Made by a program: the position numbers and the translations under genes. The notes beneath the pieces are model-generated. The model did not search any database. It saw nothing but the letters and a program-made list of their open reading frames with translations, and had not been told where the DNA came from. This document shows, piece by piece, positions 1 through 9,098 of a stretch of 64,000 bases of DNA. This DNA is from Phytoamicus setariae (GTDB lineage Bacteria > Pseudomonadota > Alphaproteobacteria > Rhizobiales > Rhizobiaceae). The DNA lies in assembly GCF_016722925.1 (NCBI RefSeq), contig NZ_JAEQNC010000020.1, forward strand, positions 1-64,000, in the 5' to 3' direction. The stretch's first letter is position 1; every line of letters starts with the position of its first letter.

Positions 1-81
1 TAGAACCTCCGTTCTGTGTCGCGCATAAAATAGCGGTCCAAGCACGGAGGTCTCTCAACTACGATGTAGAACACGTCCAGT
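1..81 (+). ncRNA. possible 3' part of a small regulatory RNA
   Basis: No open reading frame is seen here, but the strand is rich in pairing segments. AGAAC and GTTCT at bases 2-15 can close a hairpin whose loop is CTCC. ACCTCCG near base 5 can alternatively pair with CGGAGGT near base 45. A terminator follows directly. Loops exposing CCTCC, which can pair with ribosome binding sites, are known from trans-acting small RNAs of rhizobia. The assignment is inference only; the segment could equally be the untranslated end of a gene left of the window. Confidence 0.25.
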
Positions 82-105
82 CCTCCACCGTAGGTGGAGG
101 TTTAC
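82..105 (+). terminator. hairpin terminator, plus strand
   Basis: CCTCCACC and GGTGGAGG form a perfect 8-bp stem with a three-base loop, followed by TTTACTT. The T-rich side is on the plus strand, so it would end a transcript entering from the left. Confidence 0.5.
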
Positions 106-120
106 TTACTTCATAACGAA

Positions 121-147
121 AAATGGCCCGCTATTGGCGGGCCATTT
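121..147 (-). terminator. terminator after the Flp pilin gene
   Basis: AAATGGCCCGC and GCGGGCCATTT form a perfect 11-bp stem with a five-base loop. On the minus strand it lies about 30 bases past the pilin stop codon and runs into ATTTTTCG. Confidence 0.65.
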
Positions 148-177
148 GGTCTATCGCTCGGAACGCATGCGGCTAAA

Positions 178-354
178 TCAGCTGCCGGTGTAGTTCAGCT
201 TGGTCGACAGGGCATTAAACTGGGCGTTCAGTTTAGTGCCAAGCGCTGTAGCACCGGTGATCAGGGCGACAGAGATGAGAGCAGCAATGAGGCCGTACTC
301 GATGGCGGTAGCGCCGGACTCATCTTTCATGAAACGTGCGAAAATCGCGGACAT
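178..354 (-). CDS. pilA: Flp/Fap-type pilin (type IVb)
   Basis: This is a 58-residue prepilin of the Flp family, the major subunit of Tad/Cpa adhesive pili. The short leader ends in a segment DESGATAIEYGLIAALISVA, which contains the G-A-T-A-IEYGLIA prepilin peptidase and N-terminal helix motif, followed by a single hydrophobic helix. The start was chosen at MSAIFARF because AGGAGA lies just upstream; an upstream in-frame start would add 13 residues that do not look like a leader. The gene stands alone on this strand with its own terminator. The secretion ATPase, prepilin peptidase and secretin genes of a full Tad locus are not in the window, although three Tad-like accessory genes lie to the right on the other strand. 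Confidence 0.9.
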   Translation of the reverse strand: MSAIFARFMKDESGATAIEYGLIAALISVALITGATALGTKLNAQFNALSTKLNYTGS

Positions 355-780
355 TCGGTTTCTCCTGGTAAGGGTAATCAGCACTTCCGCCAACTGTTCC
401 GTTGATCGGATAGCTGCAACCTACATGTTGGTCGTTTCAACCCACTTAATATTTACGGTTAAGATTTCGTATAAGCTCCGGAAGTTCTGCAATGGTGAAT
501 TTTCTTATAAGCAAACCAACCGCTTTTGACGTATATCCCCTGACGACATGCCGTGCGTTGCTTTGCAGCGCTCGGAGAAACTCTTCAATGGAAAGAAACG
601 ACAGCGGGCAGGCGTAAAGGGCAGCGCCAAAACGGGACATCTGATCACACGACGGAGAGACAAAGGCTCGTATGCGTATCAGAATGGACGATTTACACGC
701 CATGGCGCGCCCATCTTAAGGCTTCATTCATCAATCTTGTCCATTGTTGATTCATCAACCCGGTTTCGGAAAACAGGTCT
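355..780. other. intergenic region between divergent pilus genes
   Basis: About 430 bases separate the pilin gene from the rightward gene. The middle part is AT-rich and should hold both promoters. Short ORFs here lack ribosome sites and recognisable content, and I see no other gene. Confidence 0.6.
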
Positions 781-1203
781 ATGCGCATATCGGCCGCTTT
801 CAGACGTACATCCAGCAAGATAGGCATGGCGCTCCTCGGAGGTGTCACCGCAATTGCTGTGGGAACGGCCTCGCTCGCCGAAGAAGGCATGATGCGTGTG
901 TTCCTCAACCACGCCAAGGTGCTGAAACTCGATCGCCCAGTCTCGAAGGTGATCGTCGGCAATGCCAAGGTCGCCGACGCGACAGTCGCAGATGCGCAGA
1001 CGATCGTGCTGACAGGCAAGGCATTCGGAACCACCAACCTCGTGCTGCTTGATGCCGATGGCAATGCGCTGCTCGACGAGCGCATCCTTGTTTCAATCGA
1101 TGAAGGCAATACGGTACGTATGTTCCGGCAGACAGACCGGACAGTGCTTTCTTGCACCCCGTCTTGCGAAGTGCATCAGGCCCTCGACACGGAAGAAAAA
1201 TAG
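781..1203 (+). CDS. pilus assembly protein, CpaC N-terminal-like
   Basis: This 140-residue protein has an N-terminal signal peptide (basic start, hydrophobic core, likely cut after ASLA near residue 33). A compact beta-rich domain follows, with LDRPVSKVIVGNAKVADATV and LTGKAFGTTNLVLLD, the pattern of the N-terminal domain of Cpa/RcpA-type secretins (the T2SS-T3SS pil N family). It lacks the secretin channel domain, so it is a free-standing periplasmic domain. Position between the Flp pilin and two TadE-like genes supports a role in Tad pilus assembly. A second start 15 codons in would spoil the signal peptide, so the longer form is preferred. Confidence 0.75.
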   Translation: MRISAAFRRTSSKIGMALLGGVTAIAVGTASLAEEGMMRVFLNHAKVLKLDRPVSKVIVGNAKVADATVADAQTIVLTGKAFGTTNLVLLDADGNALLDERILVSIDEGNTVRMFRQTDRTVLSCTPSCEVHQALDTEEK

Positions 1204-1320
1204 ACGGCCACCAGCCGTTACCTTTGCGTTTATTGGATGGCTAAACTTTTAGACTCCTGCAAAACCACGATTTAAACCCTTGCTGCTAGATTCTGGAAAA
1301 TTCCAGCGCAAGGACGCTTG

Positions 1321-1935
1321 ATGACCAGACAAATTAGCGACAGAAAGCGCGGATGGCGCCTATTGGTGCAGTTCCGCAAGGATCGCGACGGCGCGGCAGC
1401 GATCGAGTTCGCACTGCTTTCGATCCCCTTCCTAATGCTAGTCTTTGCAACATTCGAGACATTCATAGCCTTTGCCGGCGAGCAGTTGATGTCCAATGCG
1501 GTCGAAACAATGGCGCGCAAGATCCGCACCGGCGAGATCACCTTTGCGCAGGGCAAATCGACCGACAAGACCGAGGCCGAGTTTCGGGCAATGTTCTGCG
1601 ACGAAATCGCTGTGCTGAACATGTGCTCATCGACGGAGGCAAACACGCCGGAAAAGCTTTATGTAGACGTTCGGCAGTTTGCCAGCTTTGCCGATATGCC
1701 GAGGGACATTCCCAAAATATCGAGCGAGGAATATTCCGATCTGGACACATCGGAATTTGCATTCTCTCCCGGCGGCGCCGACTCCAACAACATGGTGCGC
1801 GCCTATTACCGCTGGCAAATCATGACCGATCTCGTCAGGCCCTACATCACCAACATACGACCACCCGGGAAGTTGATTCCGACCGATTTTCTCATCGTCT
1901 CGACAGCCGCCTTCCAGAACGAAAAATACAACTGA
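1321..1935 (+). CDS. TadE/TadG-like pilus assembly protein
   Basis: This 204-residue protein has one membrane segment near the N terminus preceded by the TadE signature DGAAAIEFALLSIPFLMLVF. TadE-type proteins are minor pseudopilins processed and assembled with Flp pili. The rest is a periplasmic domain of mixed content with two cysteines near the CDEIAVLNMC segment. An AAGGA site stands eight bases before the ATG; a TTG directly before it is not needed. The next gene, of the same family, begins 15 bases after the stop, so the two are probably one operon. Confidence 0.85.
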   Translation: MTRQISDRKRGWRLLVQFRKDRDGAAAIEFALLSIPFLMLVFATFETFIAFAGEQLMSNAVETMARKIRTGEITFAQGKSTDKTEAEFRAMFCDEIAVLNMCSSTEANTPEKLYVDVRQFASFADMPRDIPKISSEEYSDLDTSEFAFSPGGADSNNMVRAYYRWQIMTDLVRPYITNIRPPGKLIPTDFLIVSTAAFQNEKYN

Positions 1936-1950
1936 ACCCGAGAGCCAACC

Positions 1951-2553
1951 ATGCGTCGCTTTGATGGACTGTCCAGGATAGGAGTGCAGAAAGCGCTCTC
2001 GCGGCTGCGACACGTACTCGTCGACCGCTCGGGTGCGAGCGCGGTCGAATTTGCATTTCTCGTCCCTATTCTGCTTTGCATCTACCTCAGCTCGTTCGAA
2101 GTCACCAACGGCTATACGGTTGCCAAGAAGGTGTTGAAGGCATCCGGCACGGTCGCCGACATCGTCACGCGCCAGTCGAGCGTCGACAAAGCTTTCCTCA
2201 ATGGGATGATCGACGCCGCGGAGGCAACGGTCGCCCCACATGCGACCGACACCATGACCATGAAAATCAGCGGCATCACCATCGACAGCGCCGGAAATGC
2301 CAAAGTGTTGTGGTCGTGGGATCAGAGCAACAGCGCACCCTACGTCAAGGGTTCGACCGTCGACATTCCCTCCGACATGAAAACGCCGTCGTCCTTCCTC
2401 GTTCATACCGAGATCTCGTTGCCGCATGAGATGCTGTTGTTCCTCGGATCTGGAACCGATTTCGCCTCCTCTGCCCGGACAGTGACCATCACGCGGGAGT
2501 TCTTCTTCCGGCAGCGGCTCAGCGAGGAGATCGCGTGTACAGATTGCTCCTGA
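1951..2553 (+). CDS. TadE/TadG-like pilus assembly protein, second copy
   Basis: This 200-residue TadE-family protein has an amphipathic N terminus, then SGASAVEFAFLVPILLCIYL, the TadE processing motif leading into a transmembrane helix, and a periplasmic domain. It follows the preceding TadE-like gene closely and is likely co-transcribed. The two paralogues probably correspond to the TadE/TadF pair of minor pilins, but I cannot say which is which. No terminator is obvious before deoB, which starts about 110 bases later. Confidence 0.85.
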   Translation: MRRFDGLSRIGVQKALSRLRHVLVDRSGASAVEFAFLVPILLCIYLSSFEVTNGYTVAKKVLKASGTVADIVTRQSSVDKAFLNGMIDAAEATVAPHATDTMTMKISGITIDSAGNAKVLWSWDQSNSAPYVKGSTVDIPSDMKTPSSFLVHTEISLPHEMLLFLGSGTDFASSARTVTITREFFFRQRLSEEIACTDCS

Positions 2554-2662
2554 AAATCGCCTTTCAGCGCGATTGCAATTCGCCTCGCCTCTCATTAGTC
2601 AAATAGTCAGCATTCATTGAACGCCCGGGCGCATTCGACCCGTCGCGTGGGAGAGGCGTATC

Positions 2663-3883
2663 ATGGCGCGTGCATTTCTTTTCGTGCTGGATTCCTTCGG
2701 CATCGGAGGTGCGCCCGATGCTGACAGCTATGGTGACATGGGTGCCGACACATTGGGGCACATCGCCGAGTTCTGCGCTGCAGGTCTCGGCGATCGGCAG
2801 GACCTGCGCGAGGGTTCCTTGAACTTGCCTAACCTCGGCAGCCTCGGTCTGCTTCACGCCCACCAGATGTCCGCGGGCATTGTTGCCGCAGGCATGCAAC
2901 TTCCAAAGAAGATAATTGGCTCCTATGCGGTTGCGCGCGAGATGTCGCGCGGCAAGGACACACCGTCCGGTCATTGGGAAATCGCCGGCACTCCTGTGAT
3001 GTTCGACTGGGGATATTTCCCACAGGGAGAAGAAGCCTTTTCGCCGGAACTCGTCGCCGAAATCTGCGCTGCCTGCGAACTGCCGGGTATTCTCGGCAAT
3101 TGCCATGCATCCGGGACCGAGGTTATCGCCCGCTTTGGCGAAGAGCATGTGTGGACGGGCAAGCCGATCTGCTATACGTCCTCGGATTCGGTGTTCCAGA
3201 TCGCTGCGCATGAAAAGAGCTTCGGTCTCGATCGCCTGATTGCCGTGTGCGAGAAGGTGCGAACGATCCTCGACTCCCTCAACATCGGCCGCGTGATCGC
3301 CCGGCCGTTCGTCGGCACAAGCCGGGAGAATTTCGAACGCACCGGCAACCGACGGGATTTTTCCATTCCACCGCCAGAGCCGACATTGCTCGACCGCCTG
3401 GTCGATGCAGGCGGGAGTGTCCATGCCGTCGGCAAGATCGCCGACATCTTCGCCCATCAGGGGATTAGCACCTTGACCAAGGCGAACGGCAACATGGCGC
3501 TGTTCGATGCCACGCTAGAGACAATGGACAAAGCTGACGAAGGCGATCTCGTTTTCACCAATTTCGTCGATTTCGACATGCTTTACGGTCACCGGCGCGA
3601 CGTGCCGGGCTACGCCGCCGCACTTGAAGCTTTCGATCGGCGCCTGCCCGAAATCGCGCGACGGATGCGCCCCGACGACCTGGTCATTCTCACCGCCGAT
3701 CATGGCTGCGACCCCACCTGGCGCGGCACGGACCACACCCGCGAAACCGTCCCGGTGCTCGCCTTCGGACCGGCCATTCCAACCGGCCCGGCCGGAGTGC
3801 TGAAAACTTTTGCCGATATCGGCGAAACTGTTGCCGCGCACTTGACGATAGGCCGTGGCAAACACGGCCGCAGCTTTCTCTGA
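2663..3883 (+). CDS. deoB: phosphopentomutase
   Basis: DeoB interconverts ribose 1-phosphate and ribose 5-phosphate, and the deoxy forms, linking nucleoside phosphorolysis to central metabolism. At 406 residues it has the usual length. The N-terminal metal-binding motif [18 protein letters not shown] and the C-terminal [19 protein letters not shown] are those of the alkaline phosphatase-like superfamily to which DeoB belongs. GGGAGAGG precedes the start. It groups with upp, deoA and cdd in a nucleoside salvage region. Confidence 0.97.
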   Translation: MARAFLFVLDSFGIGGAPDADSYGDMGADTLGHIAEFCAAGLGDRQDLREGSLNLPNLGSLGLLHAHQMSAGIVAAGMQLPKKIIGSYAVAREMSRGKDTPSGHWEIAGTPVMFDWGYFPQGEEAFSPELVAEICAACELPGILGNCHASGTEVIARFGEEHVWTGKPICYTSSDSVFQIAAHEKSFGLDRLIAVCEKVRTILDSLNIGRVIARPFVGTSRENFERTGNRRDFSIPPPEPTLLDRLVDAGGSVHAVGKIADIFAHQGISTLTKANGNMALFDATLETMDKADEGDLVFTNFVDFDMLYGHRRDVPGYAAALEAFDRRLPEIARRMRPDDLVILTADHGCDPTWRGTDHTRETVPVLAFGPAIPTGPAGVLKTFADIGETVAAHLTIGRGKHGRSFL

Positions 3884-4006
3884 GGGACACGTCCAGCCGC
3901 CTAAAATGGGGATGATGACGTGAATCCGAACTGGGTACTTGCAGCGCGCGGCCGGGCGTGAAAAGACTTGGCCTTGTTCAAGTCAAGAAAATATGAGGGC
4001 TTCCCG

Positions 4007-4636
4007 ATGGACGGCGTTACGGTCATCAATCACCCGCTGGTGCAACACAAGCTGACGATCATGCGCAAGAAGGAAACGTCTACGGCAGGTTTCCGGCGGC
4101 TGCTCAGGGAAATTTCCACGCTGCTCTGCTACGAGGTGACGCGCGATCTCGAAATCACCTATGAAGAAATCGAAACGCCGATCACCACCATGCAGTCGCC
4201 GATCCTCGAGGGAAAGAAGCTGGTCTTCGCCTCGATCCTTCGGGCCGGCAACGGCCTTCTCGAAGGCATGCTCGATCTCGTGCCTTCCGCGCGCGTGTCC
4301 CACATCGGCGTCTATCGCGACCATGAGACCCTGAAGCCGGTGGAATATTACTTCAAGGCCCCCGAGGACATCGACGAGCGCCTGGTCATCGTGGTCGACC
4401 CGATGCTGGCGACCGGCAATTCCTCGATTGCGGCCATCGACAAGCTCAAGGAACGCGGCGCCAAGAACATCCGCTTCCTCTGCCTGCTGGCTGCTCCGGA
4501 AGGGATCCGGAATTTCCATGAGTTCCATCCCGATGTGCCGATCTTCACCGCGTCCATCGACAGCCACCTGGACGAGAACGGTTATATCGTTCCCGGCCTC
4601 GGCGATGCCGGCGACCGGATGTACGGCACGAAGTAA
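4007..4636 (+). CDS. upp: uracil phosphoribosyltransferase
   Basis: Upp converts uracil and PRPP to UMP. The PRPP-binding loop [12 protein letters not shown] and the uracil-binding tail [12 protein letters not shown] are present. I placed the start at [10 protein letters not shown], giving 209 residues, the family norm, with GAGGG seven bases upstream; an in-frame TTG 13 codons earlier would add a non-conserved extension. A strong terminator follows. Together with deoB upstream and deoA-cdd downstream it covers salvage of pyrimidine nucleosides and bases. Confidence 0.96.
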   Translation: MDGVTVINHPLVQHKLTIMRKKETSTAGFRRLLREISTLLCYEVTRDLEITYEEIETPITTMQSPILEGKKLVFASILRAGNGLLEGMLDLVPSARVSHIGVYRDHETLKPVEYYFKAPEDIDERLVIVVDPMLATGNSSIAAIDKLKERGAKNIRFLCLLAAPEGIRNFHEFHPDVPIFTASIDSHLDENGYIVPGLGDAGDRMYGTK

Positions 4637-4660
4637 TTTACACTCTGTTAACTGCAAGAC

Positions 4661-4689
4661 GAGACGCCCGGGGACGGACCGGGCGTCTC
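4661..4689 (+). terminator. terminator after upp
   Basis: GAGACGCCCGG and CCGGGCGTCTC form a perfect 11-bp stem with a seven-base loop. It begins about 25 bases after the upp stop and is followed by GTTCCC and an AT-rich tract. Confidence 0.75.
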
Positions 4690-4762
4690 GTTCCCAAATT
4701 TACCCTTCGATCAGAGTTTCCGCCTACTGTTCTGAAATTGTTAAGAACCGGGGCAATATTTC

Positions 4763-5275
4763 ATGATCGGACGCGCAATTCTCATTTGGTCGTCGGCGAT
4801 TGTCGTCGCAATCAATGTTCCGAGCATGGTCGGCGTCGTTTCCAGTAAAGTCGAAGCGATAACCACTGAAGATGCATCCGTGCTCAACGCCTCGGCGTCG
4901 AATGGGCGCAGCTATGTGCTGAAATCGAACGACGGCGGGCATTTCGAAGGCAAATTCCGGTTTAACGGCAAGTCGCTCTCCGCGATGGTGGATACGGGCG
5001 CCACGTTCGTCACGATCAGTGAATCCGACGCACGCAGCCTGGGTTTCGGCGGCAATGAGCTTCGTTTCCGCTATGAAGTGATGACCGCGGGCGGCAAGGT
5101 GAAAGCTGCTCGGGTTCAACTGAAGTCCGTGGAAATCGGCACCGTACAAGTTCGCAACGTCGATGCGCTGGTGCTGCGCGGAAAGACGCTCAAGTTCCCG
5201 CTTGTCGGTATGAGCTTCATGAAGAAGCTTGGTTCCTACTCGGCCGACAACGACCAGATGACGCTCATCAACTGA
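4763..5275 (+). CDS. membrane-anchored retropepsin-like aspartic protease
   Basis: This 170-residue protein has an N-terminal hydrophobic anchor (residues about 5-25) and then a single retropepsin fold. The catalytic motif VDTGATFVTIS is clear, followed by the usual LGLxG-type turn and a closing VGMSFMKKLG segment. Such proteins (TIGR02281-like, clan AA) act as homodimers facing the periplasm; their substrates are mostly unknown. The gene has its own promoter space after the upp terminator and overlaps the convergent deoA stop by eight bases. No functional tie to the neighbouring salvage genes is evident. Confidence 0.85.
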   Translation: MIGRAILIWSSAIVVAINVPSMVGVVSSKVEAITTEDASVLNASASNGRSYVLKSNDGGHFEGKFRFNGKSLSAMVDTGATFVTISESDARSLGFGGNELRFRYEVMTAGGKVKAARVQLKSVEIGTVQVRNVDALVLRGKTLKFPLVGMSFMKKLGSYSADNDQMTLIN

Positions 5276-6578
5276 TAAGCTTCAGAATTACCGGCGCCGG
5301 CTCAACCGGCATTTCCGAAATCGTCACGCAATCCAGAAAAGCGCCCGTCGCCCTGGCTGCATCCGCTTCGTTTGCGGCATGCACGAAAGCCAGCGGCTGG
5401 CCCTTTTCCACACGCTGACCGATCGGCAGGATCTCGGTGAAACCGGTTCTGTGGTCAATAGCGTCATCGGGCTTCAGACGCCCTCCCCCCAGACCGATCA
5501 CGGCAAGCCCGACATTGCGGGTTTTGTAGGCCGAGACGTAGCCTGGCGCCGTTGCTGCGATCGGCGCAATGACCGGGGCTACCGGCAGATGACGCTTCCA
5601 GTTCTCGACAAAATCCTTCGGTCCGCCCATGGCAGCCACCATCTGGCCGAACAATTCCAGCGCGCGGCCTGAACCAAGCGCCCGTTCGGCCGCTGCATCT
5701 GCTGCTTCCAGGCTACCCTCCACACCGGCATTGACCAGCATATGGCTGGCGAACGCTATGACGATCTCGTGGATGCGGGTGCCTCCCTTGTTGCCCGACA
5801 GGAACTGCATCGCATGGGCGACTTCCACCGCGTTGCCGGCACAATCTGCAAGCGGCTGGTTCATGTCGGTGATCAACGCCGAGGTTTTCACGCCAGCGCC
5901 ATTGGCGACATCGACAATCGACCGCGCCAGGATTTCCGCGTCCTGCAGGCTCTCCATGAAAGCACCATTGCCGGTCTTCACGTCCATGGTCAGCGATTGC
6001 AATCCGGCCGCCAGCTTCTTCGACAAGATCGAACCGGTAATCAGAGGCACGGAATCCACCGTCGCGGTCACGTCACGGATCGCATAGAGCCGCTTGTCAG
6101 CCGGTGCGATCTCGCCGGTCTGGCCGACGATGGCATATCCCACCTGTTCGACGATGGCGCGAAATCGCTTCGCGGTGGGGAATATATCGTAACCCGGAAT
6201 GGATTCGAGCTTGTCGAGCGTGCCGCCAGTGTGACCCAGGCCGCGCCCGGAAATCATCGGCACCGCCACGCCGCAAGCGGCGACGATCGGGGCCAGCATA
6301 AGGGAAACGTTGTCGCCTATGCCACCGGTCGAATGCTTGTCCCCCACCGGCTTGCCGAGTCCATCCCACCGCATGACATCGCCGGAATCCCTCATTGCCA
6401 GTGTCAGTGCCACGGTCTCCTCGGCGCTCATGCCGTTGAACCACACCGCCATCGCAAACGCCGCGACCTGCCCTTCCGAAATGCGGTTCTCTGCGAGTGC
6501 CTTGATGAAGGCATAGATCTCTGCGGGCGGAAGGCTTTCGCCATTCCGCTTCATCCGGATGACTTCCTGCGGGATCAT
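5268..6578 (-). CDS. deoA: thymidine phosphorylase
   Basis: DeoA splits thymidine to thymine and deoxyribose 1-phosphate. The 436-residue length and the phosphate-binding motif KHSTGGIGD at residues 81-89 fit the pyrimidine nucleoside phosphorylase family; GRGLGHTGGTLDKLE is also conserved. Its ATG overlaps the cdd stop codon, so it is the second gene of a cdd-deoA pair, itself directly behind the transporter genes. Product use by DeoB is consistent with the deoB gene facing it. Confidence 0.96.
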   Translation of the reverse strand: MIPQEVIRMKRNGESLPPAEIYAFIKALAENRISEGQVAAFAMAVWFNGMSAEETVALTLAMRDSGDVMRWDGLGKPVGDKHSTGGIGDNVSLMLAPIVAACGVAVPMISGRGLGHTGGTLDKLESIPGYDIFPTAKRFRAIVEQVGYAIVGQTGEIAPADKRLYAIRDVTATVDSVPLITGSILSKKLAAGLQSLTMDVKTGNGAFMESLQDAEILARSIVDVANGAGVKTSALITDMNQPLADCAGNAVEVAHAMQFLSGNKGGTRIHEIVIAFASHMLVNAGVEGSLEAADAAAERALGSGRALELFGQMVAAMGGPKDFVENWKRHLPVAPVIAPIAATAPGYVSAYKTRNVGLAVIGLGGGRLKPDDAIDHRTGFTEILPIGQRVEKGQPLAFVHAANEADAARATGAFLDCVTISEMPVEPAPVILKLIS

Positions 6579-6988
6579 TTTTGGCCGGCTCCGTCGATCG
6601 TATCGGTCTCAAAACTGAAGGGCAGCAATTCGTCCATTGTCATGGTCTTCTTGATGCCGGTCTCGTCGCAGAGATAAATGCGTGTTTCGCGGTCGGCGAA
6701 CTCGGCGATCTTCTGCCGGCAGCCGCCACAGGGCGGGCAAAGCGCCACTTTTTCGGCGATGACCGCAATCTCGACGATTTTCTTCTGTCCACCCATGACC
6801 ATCGCACCGATGGCGGTGCATTCGGCACACCAGCCCTGCGGAAAGGCAATGTTCTCGATATTGGCGCCCTTGTAGATCTTGCCGTCTTCGGCGCGGATCG
6901 CCGCGCCGACGGGGAATTTCGAATAGGGTGCATAGCAGAGCGCCATCGCCTCGCGCGCAGCTTCGAACAGTTGGTCGGTCGGCGCCAT
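6575..6988 (-). CDS. cdd: cytidine deaminase
   Basis: Cdd hydrolyses cytidine and deoxycytidine to uridine and deoxyuridine. This 137-residue form is the small homotetrameric type. Zinc ligands C54, C87 and C90 and the catalytic glutamate E56 are visible in CAE and PPCGGC. The stop overlaps the deoA start (ATGA). The permease gene ends within two bases upstream, so transport and deamination are probably co-expressed. Confidence 0.96.
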   Translation of the reverse strand: MAPTDQLFEAAREAMALCYAPYSKFPVGAAIRAEDGKIYKGANIENIAFPQGWCAECTAIGAMVMGGQKKIVEIAVIAEKVALCPPCGGCRQKIAEFADRETRIYLCDETGIKKTMTMDELLPFSFETDTIDGAGQK

Positions 6989-6989
6989 C

Positions 6990-7961
6990 TCAGCGTTCCT
7001 TCACATACGGGTTGCCCGATGCCTTGGGCGGAATGGCCTTGCCGATAAAGCCGGCAAGCAGGATGACCGTGAGGATATAGGGCAATGCGGTCCAGAGTTG
7101 CACGGGAACCGCTCCGATCAACGGGATCGTCTTGCCCTGAAAGGCGATCGACAGCGAATCCAAGAAGCCGAACAACAGGCAGGTCAGCAGGATGTTTTTT
7201 GGCTTCCAGTTGGCGAAGACCAGCGCGGCAAGCGCGATGAAGCCCTTACCGGCCGACATGCCCTTGGTAAAGCCGGCGCTCACAGCCATCGACAGGAAGG
7301 CGCCAGCGAGACCAACGAACACGCCGCCCAGAAGCACCGCCATGTAGCGTAGCCGCACGACCGAGATTCCGGCGGTATCGACCGCGCCGGGATTCTCGCC
7401 CACCGCGCGGAGGCGAAGACCGAAGCGGGTGCGATACAGGATCCACCAGGTTACCGGAATCATCGCATAGGCGAAGTAGGTCAGCAGGAAATGCCCTGAC
7501 AGAATCTTCGCGTAGATGACGCCGATGAACGGCACCGACAGCATGGCGTCGGCAAACGGCAGCGTGATCGTTTCCAGCTTTGCGCCGGCCCCGAGCGACG
7601 GTGTGCGTCCCGCCATGCTGAACCATGCCTGACCGATGATGACGGTCGCCCCCATGGCGATAAAGTTGATCGCCACGCCCGAGACGATCTGGTTGCCGCG
7701 TTGGGAAATCGACGCATAGCCATGCACTGCTGAAAACATCACGGCGCAGCCGATGGCGGCGAGAATGCCCAGAAATGCCGAGCCCGTCACCGCGGCGGCC
7801 GAAGCCCCCGCAAACGCGCCGGCCAGCAACTTTCCTTCCAGCCCGATGTCGACGACGCCCGAGCGCTCGGCATAGAGGCCGGCGAGCGCGGTCAGGATCA
7901 GCGGCACCGACATGCGGATGGTGGATTGGAAGATCGAGACGATCCAGTCGATATTGTCCAT
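6990..7961 (-). CDS. nucleoside-type ABC transporter permease (second subunit)
   Basis: This 323-residue hydrophobic protein has about eight to ten membrane segments and the family hallmark LYAERSGVVDIGLEGKLLAG near the N terminus, as in the BPL_transp_2 permeases that pair with BMP binding proteins (YufQ/NupQ-like). GGGAGG for this start lies within the last codons of the preceding permease. Neighbouring cdd and deoA point to nucleosides as substrate; this is context, not proof. Confidence 0.9.
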   Translation of the reverse strand: MDNIDWIVSIFQSTIRMSVPLILTALAGLYAERSGVVDIGLEGKLLAGAFAGASAAAVTGSAFLGILAAIGCAVMFSAVHGYASISQRGNQIVSGVAINFIAMGATVIIGQAWFSMAGRTPSLGAGAKLETITLPFADAMLSVPFIGVIYAKILSGHFLLTYFAYAMIPVTWWILYRTRFGLRLRAVGENPGAVDTAGISVVRLRYMAVLLGGVFVGLAGAFLSMAVSAGFTKGMSAGKGFIALAALVFANWKPKNILLTCLLFGFLDSLSIAFQGKTIPLIGAVPVQLWTALPYILTVILLAGFIGKAIPPKASGNPYVKER

Positions 7962-7964
7962 CGT

Positions 7965-9098
7965 TCAACCTCCCACGGCTTCGGTGGCGGCCGAGCCGCT
8001 TTGTCGCATTCTTGCAAAAGCCGCGACGATCGCCGGCCGGAACATATGCTCGAGCGCCCCGGCAAACAGGATCACCAGACCCTGGATGATTACGATCATG
8101 TCACGCGAGATGTTGGGCATGTCGAACGCGATTTCAGCCCCGCCCTGGTAAAGCACGCCGAACAGAATGGAAGCGAGGATGATACCGATGGGATGCGAGC
8201 GACCCATCAATGCCACGGCGATCCCGACGAACCCGGCACCGGCGACGAATTCCTGCTGGATGCGATGCTGGTCGCCCATGATCGAGTTGATCGCCAGCAG
8301 ACCCGCAAGCGCCCCGGAAATCATCATCGTCACCACGATGATGCGTTTCTCGGAAATGCCGGCATAGCGCGCCGCTCCGGCGGAATGACCGAGTGTGCGC
8401 ATCTCATAGCCCAGCCTGGTTCGCCAGATCAGCAGCCAGACCAGATAGGCTGCGACAAGCGCCAGCAGGAAGGACAGGTTGAACGGCGAGTTGCGGTTGT
8501 CGAGCCCGAAGATCGCCAGCAGCCAGTCGAGCTTGGGCAAATGCCCGCCCTCACCGAACGTGCGCGACTGCGGCGCCATCTGCCCCAGCGGCTTGAACAC
8601 GTTGTTCAGCATCCACAGCATCAGTGAATTGGCGATGTAGTTGAACATGATCGTGGTGATGACGATGTGGCTACCGCGATAGGCCTGCAGCCAGGCCGGT
8701 ACCAATGCCCACAACGCGCCCATCAGCGCACTACCGGCGATTGCCAACGGGAAGATCACGTACCAGGGCAGCGAATTGTCGAAGAGAAGGCAGGCGGCGG
8801 CAACGCCGATGCCTCCGATATAGGCCTGCCCCTCGACGCCGATATTGAACAGCCCCGCATGGAAGGCGACCGCCACCGCAAGGCCGGCGAAGATGAAGTT
8901 CGTGGCGTAAAACAGCGTGTAGCCAATGCCCTCGCCCGAGCCGAATGCACCCGAGACCATAAGATAGGCGGCCTTCAGCGGGTTTTCACCCGCAAAGATC
9001 ACCACCAGCCCCGCAACGAGGAAGGCAATGACCAGATTGACCAACGGGATGAGGCCATATTCCGCCCAGTTCGGCAATTTCGCAAAGGGCGCGCTCAT
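7965..9098 (-). CDS. nucleoside-type ABC transporter permease (first subunit)
   Basis: This 377-residue polytopic protein belongs to the same permease family, YufP/NupP-like. Typical elements are FHAGLFNIGVEGQAYIGGIG and, later, IMGDQHRIQQEFVAGAGFVG with the conserved GIAVALMGR. Its start overlaps the ATPase stop by four bases (ATGA), and it leads directly into the second permease. The pair should form the heterodimeric membrane channel. Confidence 0.9.
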   Translation of the reverse strand: MSAPFAKLPNWAEYGLIPLVNLVIAFLVAGLVVIFAGENPLKAAYLMVSGAFGSGEGIGYTLFYATNFIFAGLAVAVAFHAGLFNIGVEGQAYIGGIGVAAACLLFDNSLPWYVIFPLAIAGSALMGALWALVPAWLQAYRGSHIVITTIMFNYIANSLMLWMLNNVFKPLGQMAPQSRTFGEGGHLPKLDWLLAIFGLDNRNSPFNLSFLLALVAAYLVWLLIWRTRLGYEMRTLGHSAGAARYAGISEKRIIVVTMMISGALAGLLAINSIMGDQHRIQQEFVAGAGFVGIAVALMGRSHPIGIILASILFGVLYQGGAEIAFDMPNISRDMIVIIQGLVILFAGALEHMFRPAIVAAFARMRQSGSAATEAVGG

